A program made the translations under genes and the position numbers. Below, one piece after another: positions 11,922 through 23,129 of a DNA stretch of 64,000 nt. Each line of letters opens with the position of its first letter. Positions within the stretch are counted from its first letter, which is position 1. The notes below the pieces were generated by a model. That model was not told the DNA's origin and did not search any database. It worked only from the letters and a program-made list of their open reading frames with translations. Origin of the DNA: Lenzites betulinus (lineage: Eukaryota > Basidiomycota > Agaricomycetes > Polyporales > Polyporaceae). The stretch is from NCBI GenBank assembly GCA_022264855.1, contig JABYQU010000015.1:558001-622000 (forward strand). Reading direction: 5' to 3'.

Positions 11922-14900
11922 ATGGATAGATCAGATTCCACCTCCTCGAATGGATCGGCGAGGGCGCGGCACAATTCTGCTCTGGAGTCTGGTCAGTTCG
12001 CATATCAAAGAGCGCTGCTCGAGCGAACTTCTTCTCGCTCCGGAACCCTTTCTCGGACTGGGTCTCAGTCGGCGCGCAACACAATCCTTAGCACGCCCAC
12101 CGGCACCAACGGGCAGAGCTCCCCCAGTGCCACTCCCAACGCAACTCGGAAATGGACCCCCACGCATCGTGTGGGAGGTAGTCTAGATATCAACGCGGTG
12201 CGAGGAAAATGGGAGGAACGAGCCAGAACGGCTGAAGGGACCTCCGACCCCCGTCCGCTCTCAGACAGGGCACGATCAGATGGTCCTACATCTTCCCCAA
12301 CCCGACCCTCCTATGACACTCCAACCCGAGCACGAACCACAGATAGGCTCGCATTTCCTCAAGCGTCTCCGGCACGACTTGATCTCGGGCAATATGAGTA
12401 TTCTCCCAGCCCTCCGTCAAAGAGGCACACGATGCCTGCTCCCATCATCGCCTCCCCTCTTTCGCCGAACACAACAGGCATCACAGTCGAGAACGAGAAT
12501 ATAGATTCTCCAACGTCGAATTCTTTCTCTACGCCGACCCCCCAACGCATCCACCTCCCGGTATCTACTCCTTTTCAATCATCTTCCATCGCTGCCGTGC
12601 GGAATTTGGGCACCTATGCACAAACCTCCGACTCACCATCCTACTCACCGTCTGCACGCCTGCGACGCTCTAATACCTTGGAGAGCATCAATAACAACTC
12701 AACAGGCTCCTCAGTGTCGTCGGAGAACTCTGCGCGCTCGTTTGGAACGTCGCAAACATCTGTGCCAAGCTCTCCCGATGCTTCGACGGTTTCGGTAAGG
12801 CGGAGGCCAACGTCTCTGTATGGCAGCGATCGGGACACAGTAATTCCGTCGCCCGAGAGGCCATCTCGTCGCCCGTTATCGAGCTCGGGAATGGCGCGCA
12901 CATCTTCATCCCCTGACAAGCGGCCGGGCTCTACAAGTGTCCCCCCCTCTCCATCTTCTGCCTCTTCGTCAAACCCCATGTTCCCGACGCAGTATCGAAG
13001 CTCCTTCATGGCGAAGAAACGTGGTCTGGACCAACTGGGAACTGGACAGTCCGTGCGTCGGTTGGAGCGCATCGCGAGCGGGGACGCTCCAGAAGATTGG
13101 CCTGGAACGATTGTTCCGAACGACGAGCCGCCACCGCCCTCACCTGAAAGGCTGAGTCGCCGAGAGACAAGACCGTATCGAACGCGAGAGTGGGGACAGC
13201 CATCACCTGAACGGCGAACACCCCTCCCGCAAGTTGCCCCCGAGCCTAGGGTGGAGCCCAAGCCGGAGCTAGTGATTCCCAGCGTCATGAACGCGGACGA
13301 CGTCGTAGGGATACCACGGCGCAAGCGACTTCTTCGCGATACAATTCCCAGCAACTCACCGCTCCCGTCATCCCGCTTGACTCGTGGCCTTTGGGCCGAC
13401 GTCCAGCGCCATCTAATCCAAGCCTACGAGTACCTATGTCACGTCGGTGAGGCCAAGGAATGGATAGAAGGGTGCTTGAGGGAAGAGCTTGGTTTTGATG
13501 TCGTGGAACTGGAGGAGCGCCTCCGAAACGGCGTCATCCTCGCGAAGCTCGTCAGAGTGTTCCAAGGCGAAGCAGCAGTACGCAAGATCTACGACGTACG
13601 TCGATGCGAGGTTCCTTTATTTGTGGGGTACTTATGATGGTTTATAGGCGCCCAAACTCGACTTCCGGCATTCTGACAACATAAACCACTTCTTCGCTTT
13701 CGTCCGGTTTGTCGGCTTGCCCGAAGTTGGTTCTGCTACTCAGCTTTCTAGCATAAGTGATTGCTTATATGATCATTCACCAGGGCTTCATCTTTGAGTT
13801 AACTGATCTGTATGAGAAGAAGAACCTGCCAAAGGTGATCTATTGTATACACGCTCTGAGGTAGGGTTACCGCGTCTCGTGTTGAGGACATCGCTGATAG
13901 GCGTGATAGTCATCTTCTAGCTCGGCGTGGTCTTGCGCAGCGAATTGGCAACCTAGTTGGACACCTACAATTTTCCGACGATCAGCTACAGAAAACTCAG
14001 AAAGGGTTGAAAGATGCTGGAGTGCCTATGCCCAACTTTGGTAACGTTGGTAGGGAGTTGGCCAAAGAGATCAACGAGGAGCCAGAGGAGGAGCCAGAGA
14101 CAGAAGATGAACGTAAGCCTTCTCTCGCGCATAGCTATTTCCTAGTATATTCACCTGCGTGTTAGGGCGCGACAGACTTCTACTTGAGTGTGAAGATTCT
14201 ATCGTCGAGCTACAGGCAACCGCCCGGGCGTTCCTGGTCCGCAAAGCGCAAGCAACCCAACGAGCACGCATTCGTATGGCCGAACGCTATGTCCCGAAGC
14301 TTCAATCTCTCTGCCGTGCCGCGCTCGTCAGAAAGGAGTTGAAGCAGAGTAGGAAGCAAGTTGCCGACCTTAGACCATGGGCGGTCGCGCTACAGGCCCA
14401 CGCTCGCGGCATCCTCGTGCGCAGACAATGGAAGCAGCATCTTCGCCTCATAAGAGCGTCCGTGCCATTCGTGGTCAAGGTGCAAGCCCAGTCGCGCGGC
14501 GTGCTCCAGCGGCGCAAGTTCCAGAAACTCAAAGCCGCCATTCGAAGCTGCAAGATGTCGGTTGTGAAGCTGCAGTCAATGGCCCGCGCCCGGATCGCGC
14601 AGCGCAGCCACAAGGAGATTGCGAAGCAGTTCGCGCGACCGGTAGTGATGGAGAACGTTGTCGCCCTCCAGGCACACATGCGCGGTGCTATCCAACGTGC
14701 ACGCATCGCCCGTCAGCGCGCAATGCTGGCACGCGCCCAATCTGGTGTGGTCGGTCTGCAAGCACAAGTACGCGGCGTCCTTATTCGGCGGCGCGTCCGG
14801 ACCCAGCTTGCGAAGCTGGAGAATGTGACCGACATCGTTGTCCGCATCCAGGCCGCGGTCAGAACGTATCTCGCGAGGAAGCGGCTTTTGAACCTCATAC

Positions 14901-17900
14901 GCAGCCTGCGCAGGGCGACACCAGCTTTGGTTGGCTTGCAGGCCGTGGCCCGTGCCAAGCTTGCCCGTCAGCAACATCGACAAATGCAACACGCGCTCTC
15001 CGAGGTCAAGGTCGTGCTAGCAGTGGGGGGATTCCAGGCAAGGGCCCGTGCCGCTCTCGCGCGGTCCCGTCACCAAGAGCAGGTGAAGAAACTCGAGTTC
15101 GTCGAACCAGATGTAGTTGGCTTCCAGGCCACCGCACGCGGCTACCTCGTCCGTCTCGAATGGCACGCCTGGCGGGACTTCATCCGGAACAGCCATCCCC
15201 AAGCCACGATGTTGCAAGCGCTGCTCCGCGGCGTGCTTCAGCGTCGGAAGTTCCGCGAGAAGATGACATACTACCGCTCCAACCTCGACAAGATTGTGCA
15301 AATACAATCGTTGTTCCGTGCGAAGGAGACGCGCGAACAGTACCGCCAGCTTACGCTGGGAACGAACGTCACCGTCGGCACCATCAAGAACTTCGTACAC
15401 CTGCTCGATGATTCGGAGGCGGACTTCCAGGAAGAGATCAAGGTCGAGCGTCTGCGCGGGGAGGTCGTGAAGCGCATCCGGGAGAACCAGGCTTTAGAGA
15501 GCGACGTGAGCGACCTCGACGTCAAGATCGCCCTCGTCGTGCAGAACGTCAAGAACTTTGAGGATCTGGTGAAGGCCCGCCGACGGCTTGGCACTGACAA
15601 CGCAGCCATTCATGCTGCGCGGGCGTCGGTTCTCGCTGCCCATGGTGACCCCTTCGCCAGTCCTAGCACACTGGATCGCACGGCCAAGCGCAAGTTGGAG
15701 TTGTACCAGCAGCTGTTCTATGTGTTGCAGACGGACGGCAAGTACCTGACGCGGTTGTTCACGAAGCTGTCGGCCGAAGACAACTGGGAGAAGAACCGCA
15801 AGCTGCTCGAACGTGTTGTTCTGACCCTCTTCGGTTACGGTCAAGCTCCCCGAGAAGAGTATCTGTTGCTCAAATTCTTCCAGGTTTGTGATCATAACTT
15901 TCGTCAGTGGTCTGTACCTCATGTTCCTGCTCAGACCGCCGTGCACGAGGAGGTCACTGCAGCGAACACCGTACAAGATGTCATCCGCGCGCACCCCTCC
16001 TTCATCAACGTCGCAGTGCACTATCTCCGGCCTAAGCAGACTGCTTACATCCGGGAAACTCTCCAGGGCGTCATCCGCGAAGTCATCAATGCCGACGACC
16101 TTGACCTTGAGACTGATCCTTGCGTGGTGCGTATTGCGTCAACGATAATGCCGCCATTTTGGCTAAATAATCCCTTCTACAGATTTACAGAGTGAGGACA
16201 GACCTAGAGGAGATGCGTTCTGGAGTAAAGGGCAGTAGGCCTAGGGATGTTGCATTCCATCAAGCCCTCCACGACCCCGACACCCGCGCAGAATACATCC
16301 GACGTATGAGTGTTGTCTTTTCTTCACGGACCAGGTAAACTGATAAGATGCAAACAGACCTGCAAGTCTTGCAATGGTGGACCGAGGAGTTTGTACGGGC
16401 CATCACATCCTCCCTCCAACGGATGCCATATGGTATGCGGTACATGGCACGCGAGACGCTCAGTGCGGTGAAGGTGAGTCCCAGAGCCCTCGAAGAAATG
16501 CGCATCCATAAACATGGGGGCTGCACTACAGAACAAATTCCCCGAAGCCTCCGCGGAAGCGTGCGCTGCCTGTGTGGCACGGTTGGTTTACTATCGTTAC
16601 ATCAACCCTGCTATCATGTGCGTGATTCATTTTACATGCTCCATCCCTTACCACGTCTCATAACCAAACTAGCACGCCGGAGACGTTTGACATTGTATCG
16701 ACGACAGTTGACATTGCTTCGCGCAAGAACCTCGCGCAGATCTCGAAGATGCTGACCCAGATCACGAGCGGTTCAGAGTTTGGCGACGAAAGTCCCGCGT
16801 ACATCCCCGTGAACGACTACATCAGGAAGAGCATTGTCCAGATCTCGGCTTGGCTCATGGACGGTATGTTAGATGCAAGCTTACATTTTCTTGCGTCGTC
16901 TAATCGCATTCGTGCTTAGTCGCTAACGTGTCCGACGCTGAGACCGAGTTCCATGCACACGAGTTCCTCGATGCCACCATCCAAGCTAGGCCTATATGGA
17001 TTTCGCCCAACGAAGTGTACTCGACACACACCCTCCTATCGCAGCAATTGGACCGCCTCGTGAGTGTTCAACAAATATCAACCAGACACCTAAGCTCACA
17101 GTCGCCATAGGCTCCCGGTCGCGAAGACACCCTCCGTGTTATTCTCACCGAGCTAGATGGTGTTCCCAATGTGGGCAATGACGAGCTTACTGAAGCACGC
17201 GACACTGCGATCGAGCTGCAGCTGTCCAACAGGTTCGCCCGCGTGAAAGGTCAGTGTTATGCCACGCAAACAGTCGACGTCGACTCACAACTGTTACAGA
17301 CCCTGGTGCGGACGAGAAGGCGTTGTGGGTGCAGGCCAAGAGGGCGGTGCTCGCGATTCTCCGAGTGCAACCCGCGAAAGACCTTGTAGAGTCCCTTATG
17401 CAACCTGTCACGGACGAACACGAGTTCGTGTGGGAAGGAATTCTCGAGGAGATGGAGCAAGACCAACTTCGCCATCAACGACGCATGCCTTCTACTACGG
17501 GTGCGGATTCAGCATACCGACTGGAGGACATTCGATCGTGAGTGAAATTTCCATGCGGACGTCGGCCTGTCTAATGAAGTACGTCATACAGCATGACTTT
17601 CCGCGAAGTCAAGGCGCATGCCATCTACTTCCTTCTCGAGCTCGAAAAACAGGGGAAAATCACTCGCATGGACGGGTACCAAGGTATCCTGAATGCCATT
17701 GCCGGTGATGTCCGGAGCAAGAACCGGCGCCGTGTGCAACGTCTGCACGAGAAGGAGAGCCTCGAGGATTCGTTGAAGCATCTGGCAGAACGCAAAAAGT
17801 ACTTCGAGGAACAGATCCGCCAATACCACGACTACGTCGAGACAGCTATGAACACGATGCAACGTGGGAAAGGGTAAATATCCTCTCGCGACACTCTTAC

Positions 17901-18365
17901 AGCCATCGTTCTTATGTGCCAACTAGGAAACGCCGCATGCTCCCCTTCACGCAGCAGTATTTCCATATGCGCGAGCTCCAGAAGGCAGGCAAGATGCCGC
18001 AATTCGGCTCCTACAAGTACAGCGCGCAGCGTTTCTACGACAAAGGCATCCTCCTCTCGATCGAGAACTATTCTCCCCGACAGTTCGACAAGATGGACAT
18101 CGTGATGTCATCGAATGCGGTGGGCGTTTTCACCATCGAGATATTCAACCACACGCTGGGCATCACGAACCGCATGGCCACGGCCGATGTGAAGATGGAG
18201 GAGCTCCTGCAGGCTCAGTTTGACGACCGTGCCTCCTTCGCCATGTTCAATGGGCTGGCAAAGTTCAACCTCAACTTGCTATTATGGCAGATCAACAAGA
18301 AGTAAGTGTAAGCCACACCGAACGCATGTATTGGATACTGACTATTACAAAGGTTTTACCGATAG
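11922..18365 (+). CDS. IQG1: IQGAP-family actomyosin ring scaffold (Rng2/Iqg1-like)
   Basis: Scaffold of the cytokinetic ring linking actin, calmodulin/myosin light chains and small GTPases. A Ser/Pro/Thr-rich, probably disordered leader spans residues 1 to about 480. A calponin-homology domain follows (RGLWADVQRHLIQ ... RLRNGVILAKLVRVF, then FRHSDNINHFFAFV across introns). A long array of IQ-like helices (VVALQAHMRGAIQRARI, VVGLQAQVRGVLIRRRV and others) covers about 14190-15350. Next come the RasGAP-related domain (QRMPYGMRYMARETL; YRYINPAIM in place of the FLR signature of active GAPs, so catalytic GAP activity is unlikely) and the RasGAP C-terminal domain (RMDGYQGILNAIAGDV to the end). The 3' part is cut into many small exons. 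The last one gives ...INKKFYR after a splice ending at about 18352. Start 11922 is the first ATG in frame with the leader. Confidence 0.93.
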
Positions 18366-18610
18366 TATTTATGTTCCGTTGCACATCTCTGCTTTGCTTA
18401 ACGACACCTGCGATGACATCACGACGGCCCTACCATACTCCGTACTTATTTCGTTCTCTTACATTCGCATGTACCGATACTCTGAAGCACACCCACCCTC
18501 GATGTATCATGACATTCCTCCACCTCTGACGTTAACCCGCTTCAATGCTACTACTATACAAACAGCCTCCCCAGTGCTTCCCCCATATCATCCATGCAGA
18601 CGCTATCTGC

Positions 18611-21127
18611 TCAAAGCGTGAAACGGAAGTCGGGGTGCCGGTCTCCGATAGGTGCACGCGTCTTTCCAGAGTCCCACAACTCTTGGTACTTGGTCAGGTT
18701 ATCTTGCCTCCGACCTTGGGCGCGTGCGCGGTTCTCCCAAATGCAGTACAGCCTGCGAAGGCGCTGCTTAGTAAGTTATAGCTGTGAGGAGATGCTGCCA
18801 CGTACACGTTGCATAGGATGGCTAGCCAGGCCACGACGACGAAGGCCAGCGTGATGCTGTGGCCGTGGATGTATGTCGGGGCTTGAGACGAATCGTAGGT
18901 GAACGTGGCGATAAATCCCCTATGACGACCCATGAGCTTCCTGTCGAGTTGTTGCCGCAAAGAAAACATACCCGCAATTCGCGAGGGCGAGCTGGAGCGC
19001 TACCGTGGTAGCTTTCTTGTAGTGCCCGGCGCTGTTGTTGGGCAGGATGGACAATATGCACGGGCCACACGGGTAGCTTGATTGTGCGCTGTCAGTGCGC
19101 TGCCAGACTCCGTCAGTGCAGCGTCCAGATGCTTACATTCCTGTCGCCATGAGGAAGACTACAGCAGGTCAGCCTCCTTCATATGCAGCGAATATCGAGA
19201 GACTCACCAGCTGCATAGCGTTGGCCGTTGGTCTGCAAAATTAAACTGTCAGAGCTGCATCTACCTATACTCATCTTGTCCTACCTTAGCTGCGATAGCG
19301 AGAATATATCCTGTGAAAGATATGGATCAGCGATTCACAAGTCGGTAAGCAGTTCACACCAGGCTACGTACCAGCCATGCTGATAGGCAAAAATAGCAAG
19401 ATGAAAGGTCCTCGCCATTTAAGCCGGTCGCTCGCGACCGCGACAATCACGGTCAACACGACCGCCGGGACGTACGGGGGCACTGACGCGGTTGTGTGAG
19501 TTGTGGCTGCTAAGAATGAAACGAAGTATTTCGAGCTTACCGGTGTGAAGCTGCGCTGAGCCTCCCGAATACCCGAGTCCGGCAACAATCGTCGGTCTAG
19601 ATAGTGTGAGAGATGTGCGTAGTGCAATTTTAGTGTACTCACAAGAATAGGGAGAACGAGTATAGGCTGATGATAATGCCCATGTATGACACAGCGGTCA
19701 TCCAGACTTGGGGGTCCTTCACACCTTACGCCAGCCAAAAATCGGTTAGACGAGAGATGCAAACGACAGCGAAGACGATTACCTCTGAGCACCTCTCTCC
19801 ACTCGAACTGTTCATCTTCTTGGTTGACGACAACCTCTTCAGTCTCGCGAACTTCTATCTTTGTATCGGCGTCCTTCTCCGCCGGGTCGACAGTGTCGGC
19901 GGCTGTGATACGTTGAGACGGCTCGGACAGTGGCGCGGTCAGGGCGACACCCAGCGAAGTCCGGAGGCGACGCACTAAGTGTTATGTGAGTCCAGATTCA
20001 GTTAAAAACCAAATGACCACTGACGTGCGAACTCGCGTTCCTCTTCAGTGAAAAATGGGGCTGACGCAATGTCCGCAGGCAGGAAGAACATCGACGTGAG
20101 GGCGATCCCCACCGTAGCAATACCTTCGAGGATAAAGATCCATCGCCACCCTGCAAGTCCACCAATGCCGTCCATCTTGATGATTGCCGTGGAGAGAAGA
20201 CCTAGTTCGTGGTATGATAAGCGAATCCCTGAGGCTGGTGAAAATAATATACCTCCGAATGCGCCGGATAAAGAAGCAGACGCGTAGAATATCCCAACTC
20301 TGCGGATTATAAGTGATCCAGACATGATGTATCAAGATTAAATACTCACCGTTGCTGCAGTTCGTGACGTTTGTAAAGCGTGCTCAAGTATAACATCTGC
20401 CAACATGATTGAGATCACTACTTTGGCATGGGTTGAGAAGTACTCACAATGCCTGGTAGAAGTCCCCCTTCGCAGAAGCCGAGGAAGAAACGAATCGCCA
20501 ACAGCCCGCTGTAGTTTTGGACGAGCCCGCTGAGTGTCGTGACGGTGCCCCACACTGCGACGAGGAACGGAAGCCATCGACTTGGCTTGAACTTCTTCAA
20601 TACCCAATTAGATGCTGTCGCCAGTGACACGTCAGTCAACACACGTCTGGGCAGATTTGGGAAATAGCTTACGAAGCTCTACTAGTATATAGCTACGCAT
20701 TGTCAGTAGACGATTTCGAGCGAGGACACGTCGCGACGTACGATACATAGAAGACTGAGGAGCGTCAGCTGGTCTCATTCTTGACGAGAAGCTCGTATCA
20801 CTCACTGGCCAATGCTGAATTAAACTGGGTACCCTGTAGATGTGTGTCCCGTTCGAGTCCTGCGATCCTAAGGAAAGGCTGTTAGTAGGTGATCGATACC
20901 GCCGTTATCAGCAAGGGGATGCTTACTTCGCGTTACCAATGTTCGTTCTATCAATGAAGTTCGCAAGCCACAGCTAGCACAAAGAGCATGCCCTCAATAA
21001 AAGACGTCTACTGAAAAGTGGGGTGACGGCTCACCAATGCGAGGGGCGGCAAGACGTGAATGTCTAGCTTCCACAGGACTCGCTTCGTCAACGCTTTCGT
21101 GCTCTCTTGGTCTTGTACAGTCGACAT
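18611..21127 (-). CDS. Major facilitator superfamily transporter, Dal5/anion:cation symporter type
   Basis: Probable plasma-membrane permease for a small organic anion (family members carry nicotinate, allantoate, pantothenate, biotin precursors and similar). Start MSTVQDQESTKALTKRVLWK at 21127, in the context GCCACCATGT. Helix 1 motif LWLANFIDRTNIGNAK spans two exons, followed by IAGLERDTHLQGTQFNSALA, FFLGFCEGGLLPGI, FYASASLSGAFGGIL and GWRWIFILEGIATVG. A central hydrophilic loop holds an acidic stretch, and the second half begins at DPQVWMTAVSYMGII. VYPCGPCILSILPNNSAGH and the tail RRQDNLTKYQELWDSG are typical of this family. At least ten small introns. The substrate cannot be told from sequence. 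Its 3' end is about 245 bp from the IQGAP gene end (convergent). Confidence 0.88.
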
Positions 21128-21820
21128 GGTGGCGTTCGTTGTCGCAGCACCAGAGACCTCGGAGGGGAAAGAGCAAGACGCGCTCTCGCTTGTGGGCCTG
21201 ACGTTGCGCTAGTTATACTCAAACCAGTTCGTCGGGTTCGATCTCGACGGGGTTCGTGCCCTGTCCCACCTGCCATGAATAGGAACGAATCTCAGGCCTA
21301 TCTCGTAACATGGTGTCGCCTGACCCGGGTGGCAAGCAATTCCATAAGCACTGGGGTACACGCTTGTCTTGATGTCAGCGAACATCTACACTGCGGAGGA
21401 GTCCGTTAGGGGGAGACGCACGTATCGGGGAGCTCAGCTGACTCGCCGTCCTCGGCCGCGGCGCAAAAAATTACAACTGTTGGAAGAGAATGATGGCTCT
21501 ACGGTGAACCACTGAGGCCGCTAGAGGCCGCCGCGAGGGGTGAGAGTGGCATCAATCTGGCTCCTTCGTGCCACCATACGGTCATGGGGCAAAGCCCGGC
21601 AGTCCCGATGGTATCAGTCTATCGACACAGCAGCTTGCAAAGTTACGAAATGTGCAGTTGTGAATGGTTGCGAATCGCGACGCTCGTCGCATCTGAGATT
21701 CGACGACTCGAAACGTACCGCCGGTGACTCAAACAGGTCCAGGTGGTTGGTATGTTAGCCGCAACGGAGGCCCGTCCCGTCGTTGAAGCCAGGCTAGCGC
21801 AAGCGCCCTGAGCTAAGCCA

Positions 21821-22187
21821 TCTGAATCTAACTCATTGGAATGTTACCCCGGGGGCCGGCGGACCCCTATGAATACTAGTAGACACCCCAGAAGTGCTTG
21901 TGGACAACACCTGATACGATGTATCGAGTCGGGTGGATGGTGTTGCAAAGGAATTTGTCGAACTAACCTAGTGGATGGCGGCAGATGGCGGCCCGGCCCG
22001 GGGACAGTGTTCTCGCGCTCGGCGCCGATTCACATCCTGTTTCAATAGGTACTTGACCAGAAGATATCGACGTCGAACCTTGTTCATCTCGCGATTGTGT
22101 CTAGAGAGTTTAGAGCTTGTTCTCGACGATCTTGAAGTAACGGAACTGGCTGTGCCTGGATATTTCTGCTACATAATAACCATGGAT
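21821..22187. repeat. Diverged direct repeat, copy 1 (possible solo LTR or other transposon remnant)
   Basis: About 367 bp, matching 28502-28896 in the same orientation. It starts TCTGAATCTAACTCATTG and ends ...TAACCATGGAT. Shared landmarks include GAATACTAGT, AGTGCTTGTGGACAACACC, GACAGTGTTCTCGCG and GTGCCTG(G/A)ATATTTCTGCT. By eye the copies differ by scattered substitutions and a few indels. The core begins with TG and ends with CA, as LTRs do, but no retroelement genes lie between the copies, so the class is unknown. Confidence 0.75.
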
Positions 22188-22336
22188 TAGCGGATCCGCC
22201 GGTCCGATAGCAAGAAAGGAGTGTGTAGCCTTGAGTATCAGGTAGAAGCAATTAAGCTGCAATTCGTAGTGCTGTAGTGATACAAGTTGTTCTAGTGATA
22301 CAAGATAGTGTACAAAATCCCAGTAGTGGTAAAACA

Positions 22337-22865
22337 TCATCGCTTGCGGGGTCTAAGCACTCTTCCCCCCTGCTGAGGATTCGGCTTTGTCTCGACACAA
22401 CGCTTCTTGCTCAGCCTCGGCTCCTCGTCAGGCTCCCCGCCATCATGCGCCGTGTCTGAGGCAGGAGCATTCTCAACGACTCGCGCTCGAGGCGCGCGGC
22501 CCCGGGCTGGAGCTACGGGGCGTGCTGCAGGGGCTGCCCGCTTCCTCTTCGGCTGAGAGGGCGGCGGTGCGGCTCTGCCAGTGGCAGTACGAGGCGTATG
22601 TACGACGCAAAGGCTTGCGTAACGGAGGCTCCGCGGACGGGCCCGCCGCGGACGCGGTTTTCGTACGCGTCGACGCACCCTCGCCATCACCGCGATCAGC
22701 CTGCTTGCGTTTCCTGCTGGGTCCAGCCAGTGTTTGGGCGCTCGTAACACCTTCCTCTTCCTCTGGTACAGGCGGTAAGGCGACGTGCGTAGGAGGCGAC
22801 CTCTGGGTACCTCTTGCACGCATTCCCACTACGAATCTAGCTCCGAGGACACAAAATCCCATCAT
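22337..22865 (-). other. Low-complexity Lys/Arg/Pro-rich open segment, possible gene tail or remnant
   Basis: Two overlapping minus-strand frames stay open here. They are rich in basic and Ala/Pro residues (AGPSRKRKQADRGDGEG in one; PPSQPKRKRAAPAARP and a terminal RVLRPRKR in the other). No ATG opens the longer frame. Such tails are common at the C-termini of basidiomycete proteins, for instance fungal-specific kinase-like ones, but no kinase motif is seen here. It may be the spliced 3' end of the gene at 23130-25426, a remnant of another gene, or chance. Confidence 0.25.
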
Positions 22866-23129
22866 ATCACACTAGGCAGGTTCTCAGAGGTCAGAAATGC
22901 TGAAGAAAGCACGCTTTAGTAGAGACGAGGCAGCTCGAGCGTCCGGTGCCGATTGCGATGCTAAACTCGAAGTCAAGCGAGGTTCATGGCATTGAATAAT
23001 ATATTTTCGGTCCCCAAAATAACACCAGGTTCGCGTTTTCAAACAAACCGTACACAACCTTGGCTTTCTTGACTTCTCCGAATTCACCTTGGGATCCGCC
23101 GCCTGCTCGGGATCCCTTGCCTTGGGATC

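Larger units (their letters stand above)
21128..23129. other. Gene-poor accessory DNA with repeat copy and hairpin-like tracts
   Basis: Two kilobases without a convincing intact gene. It holds the transporter's 5' region, one copy of a diverged repeat (21821-22187), a short direct repeat of AGTGATACAAG near 22275-22305, and a Lys/Arg/Pro-rich open stretch (22337-22865). The remainder looks like non-coding or decayed sequence. Confidence 0.5.

Noticed and set aside
14377..15411. 344-codon plus-strand frame within the IQGAP gene
   Set aside because: Out-of-frame shadow of the IQ-repeat exon, which has clear domain content in the other frame.
21225..21250. tRNA B-box-like GGTTCGATCTC
   Set aside because: No matching acceptor, D or anticodon arms around it.
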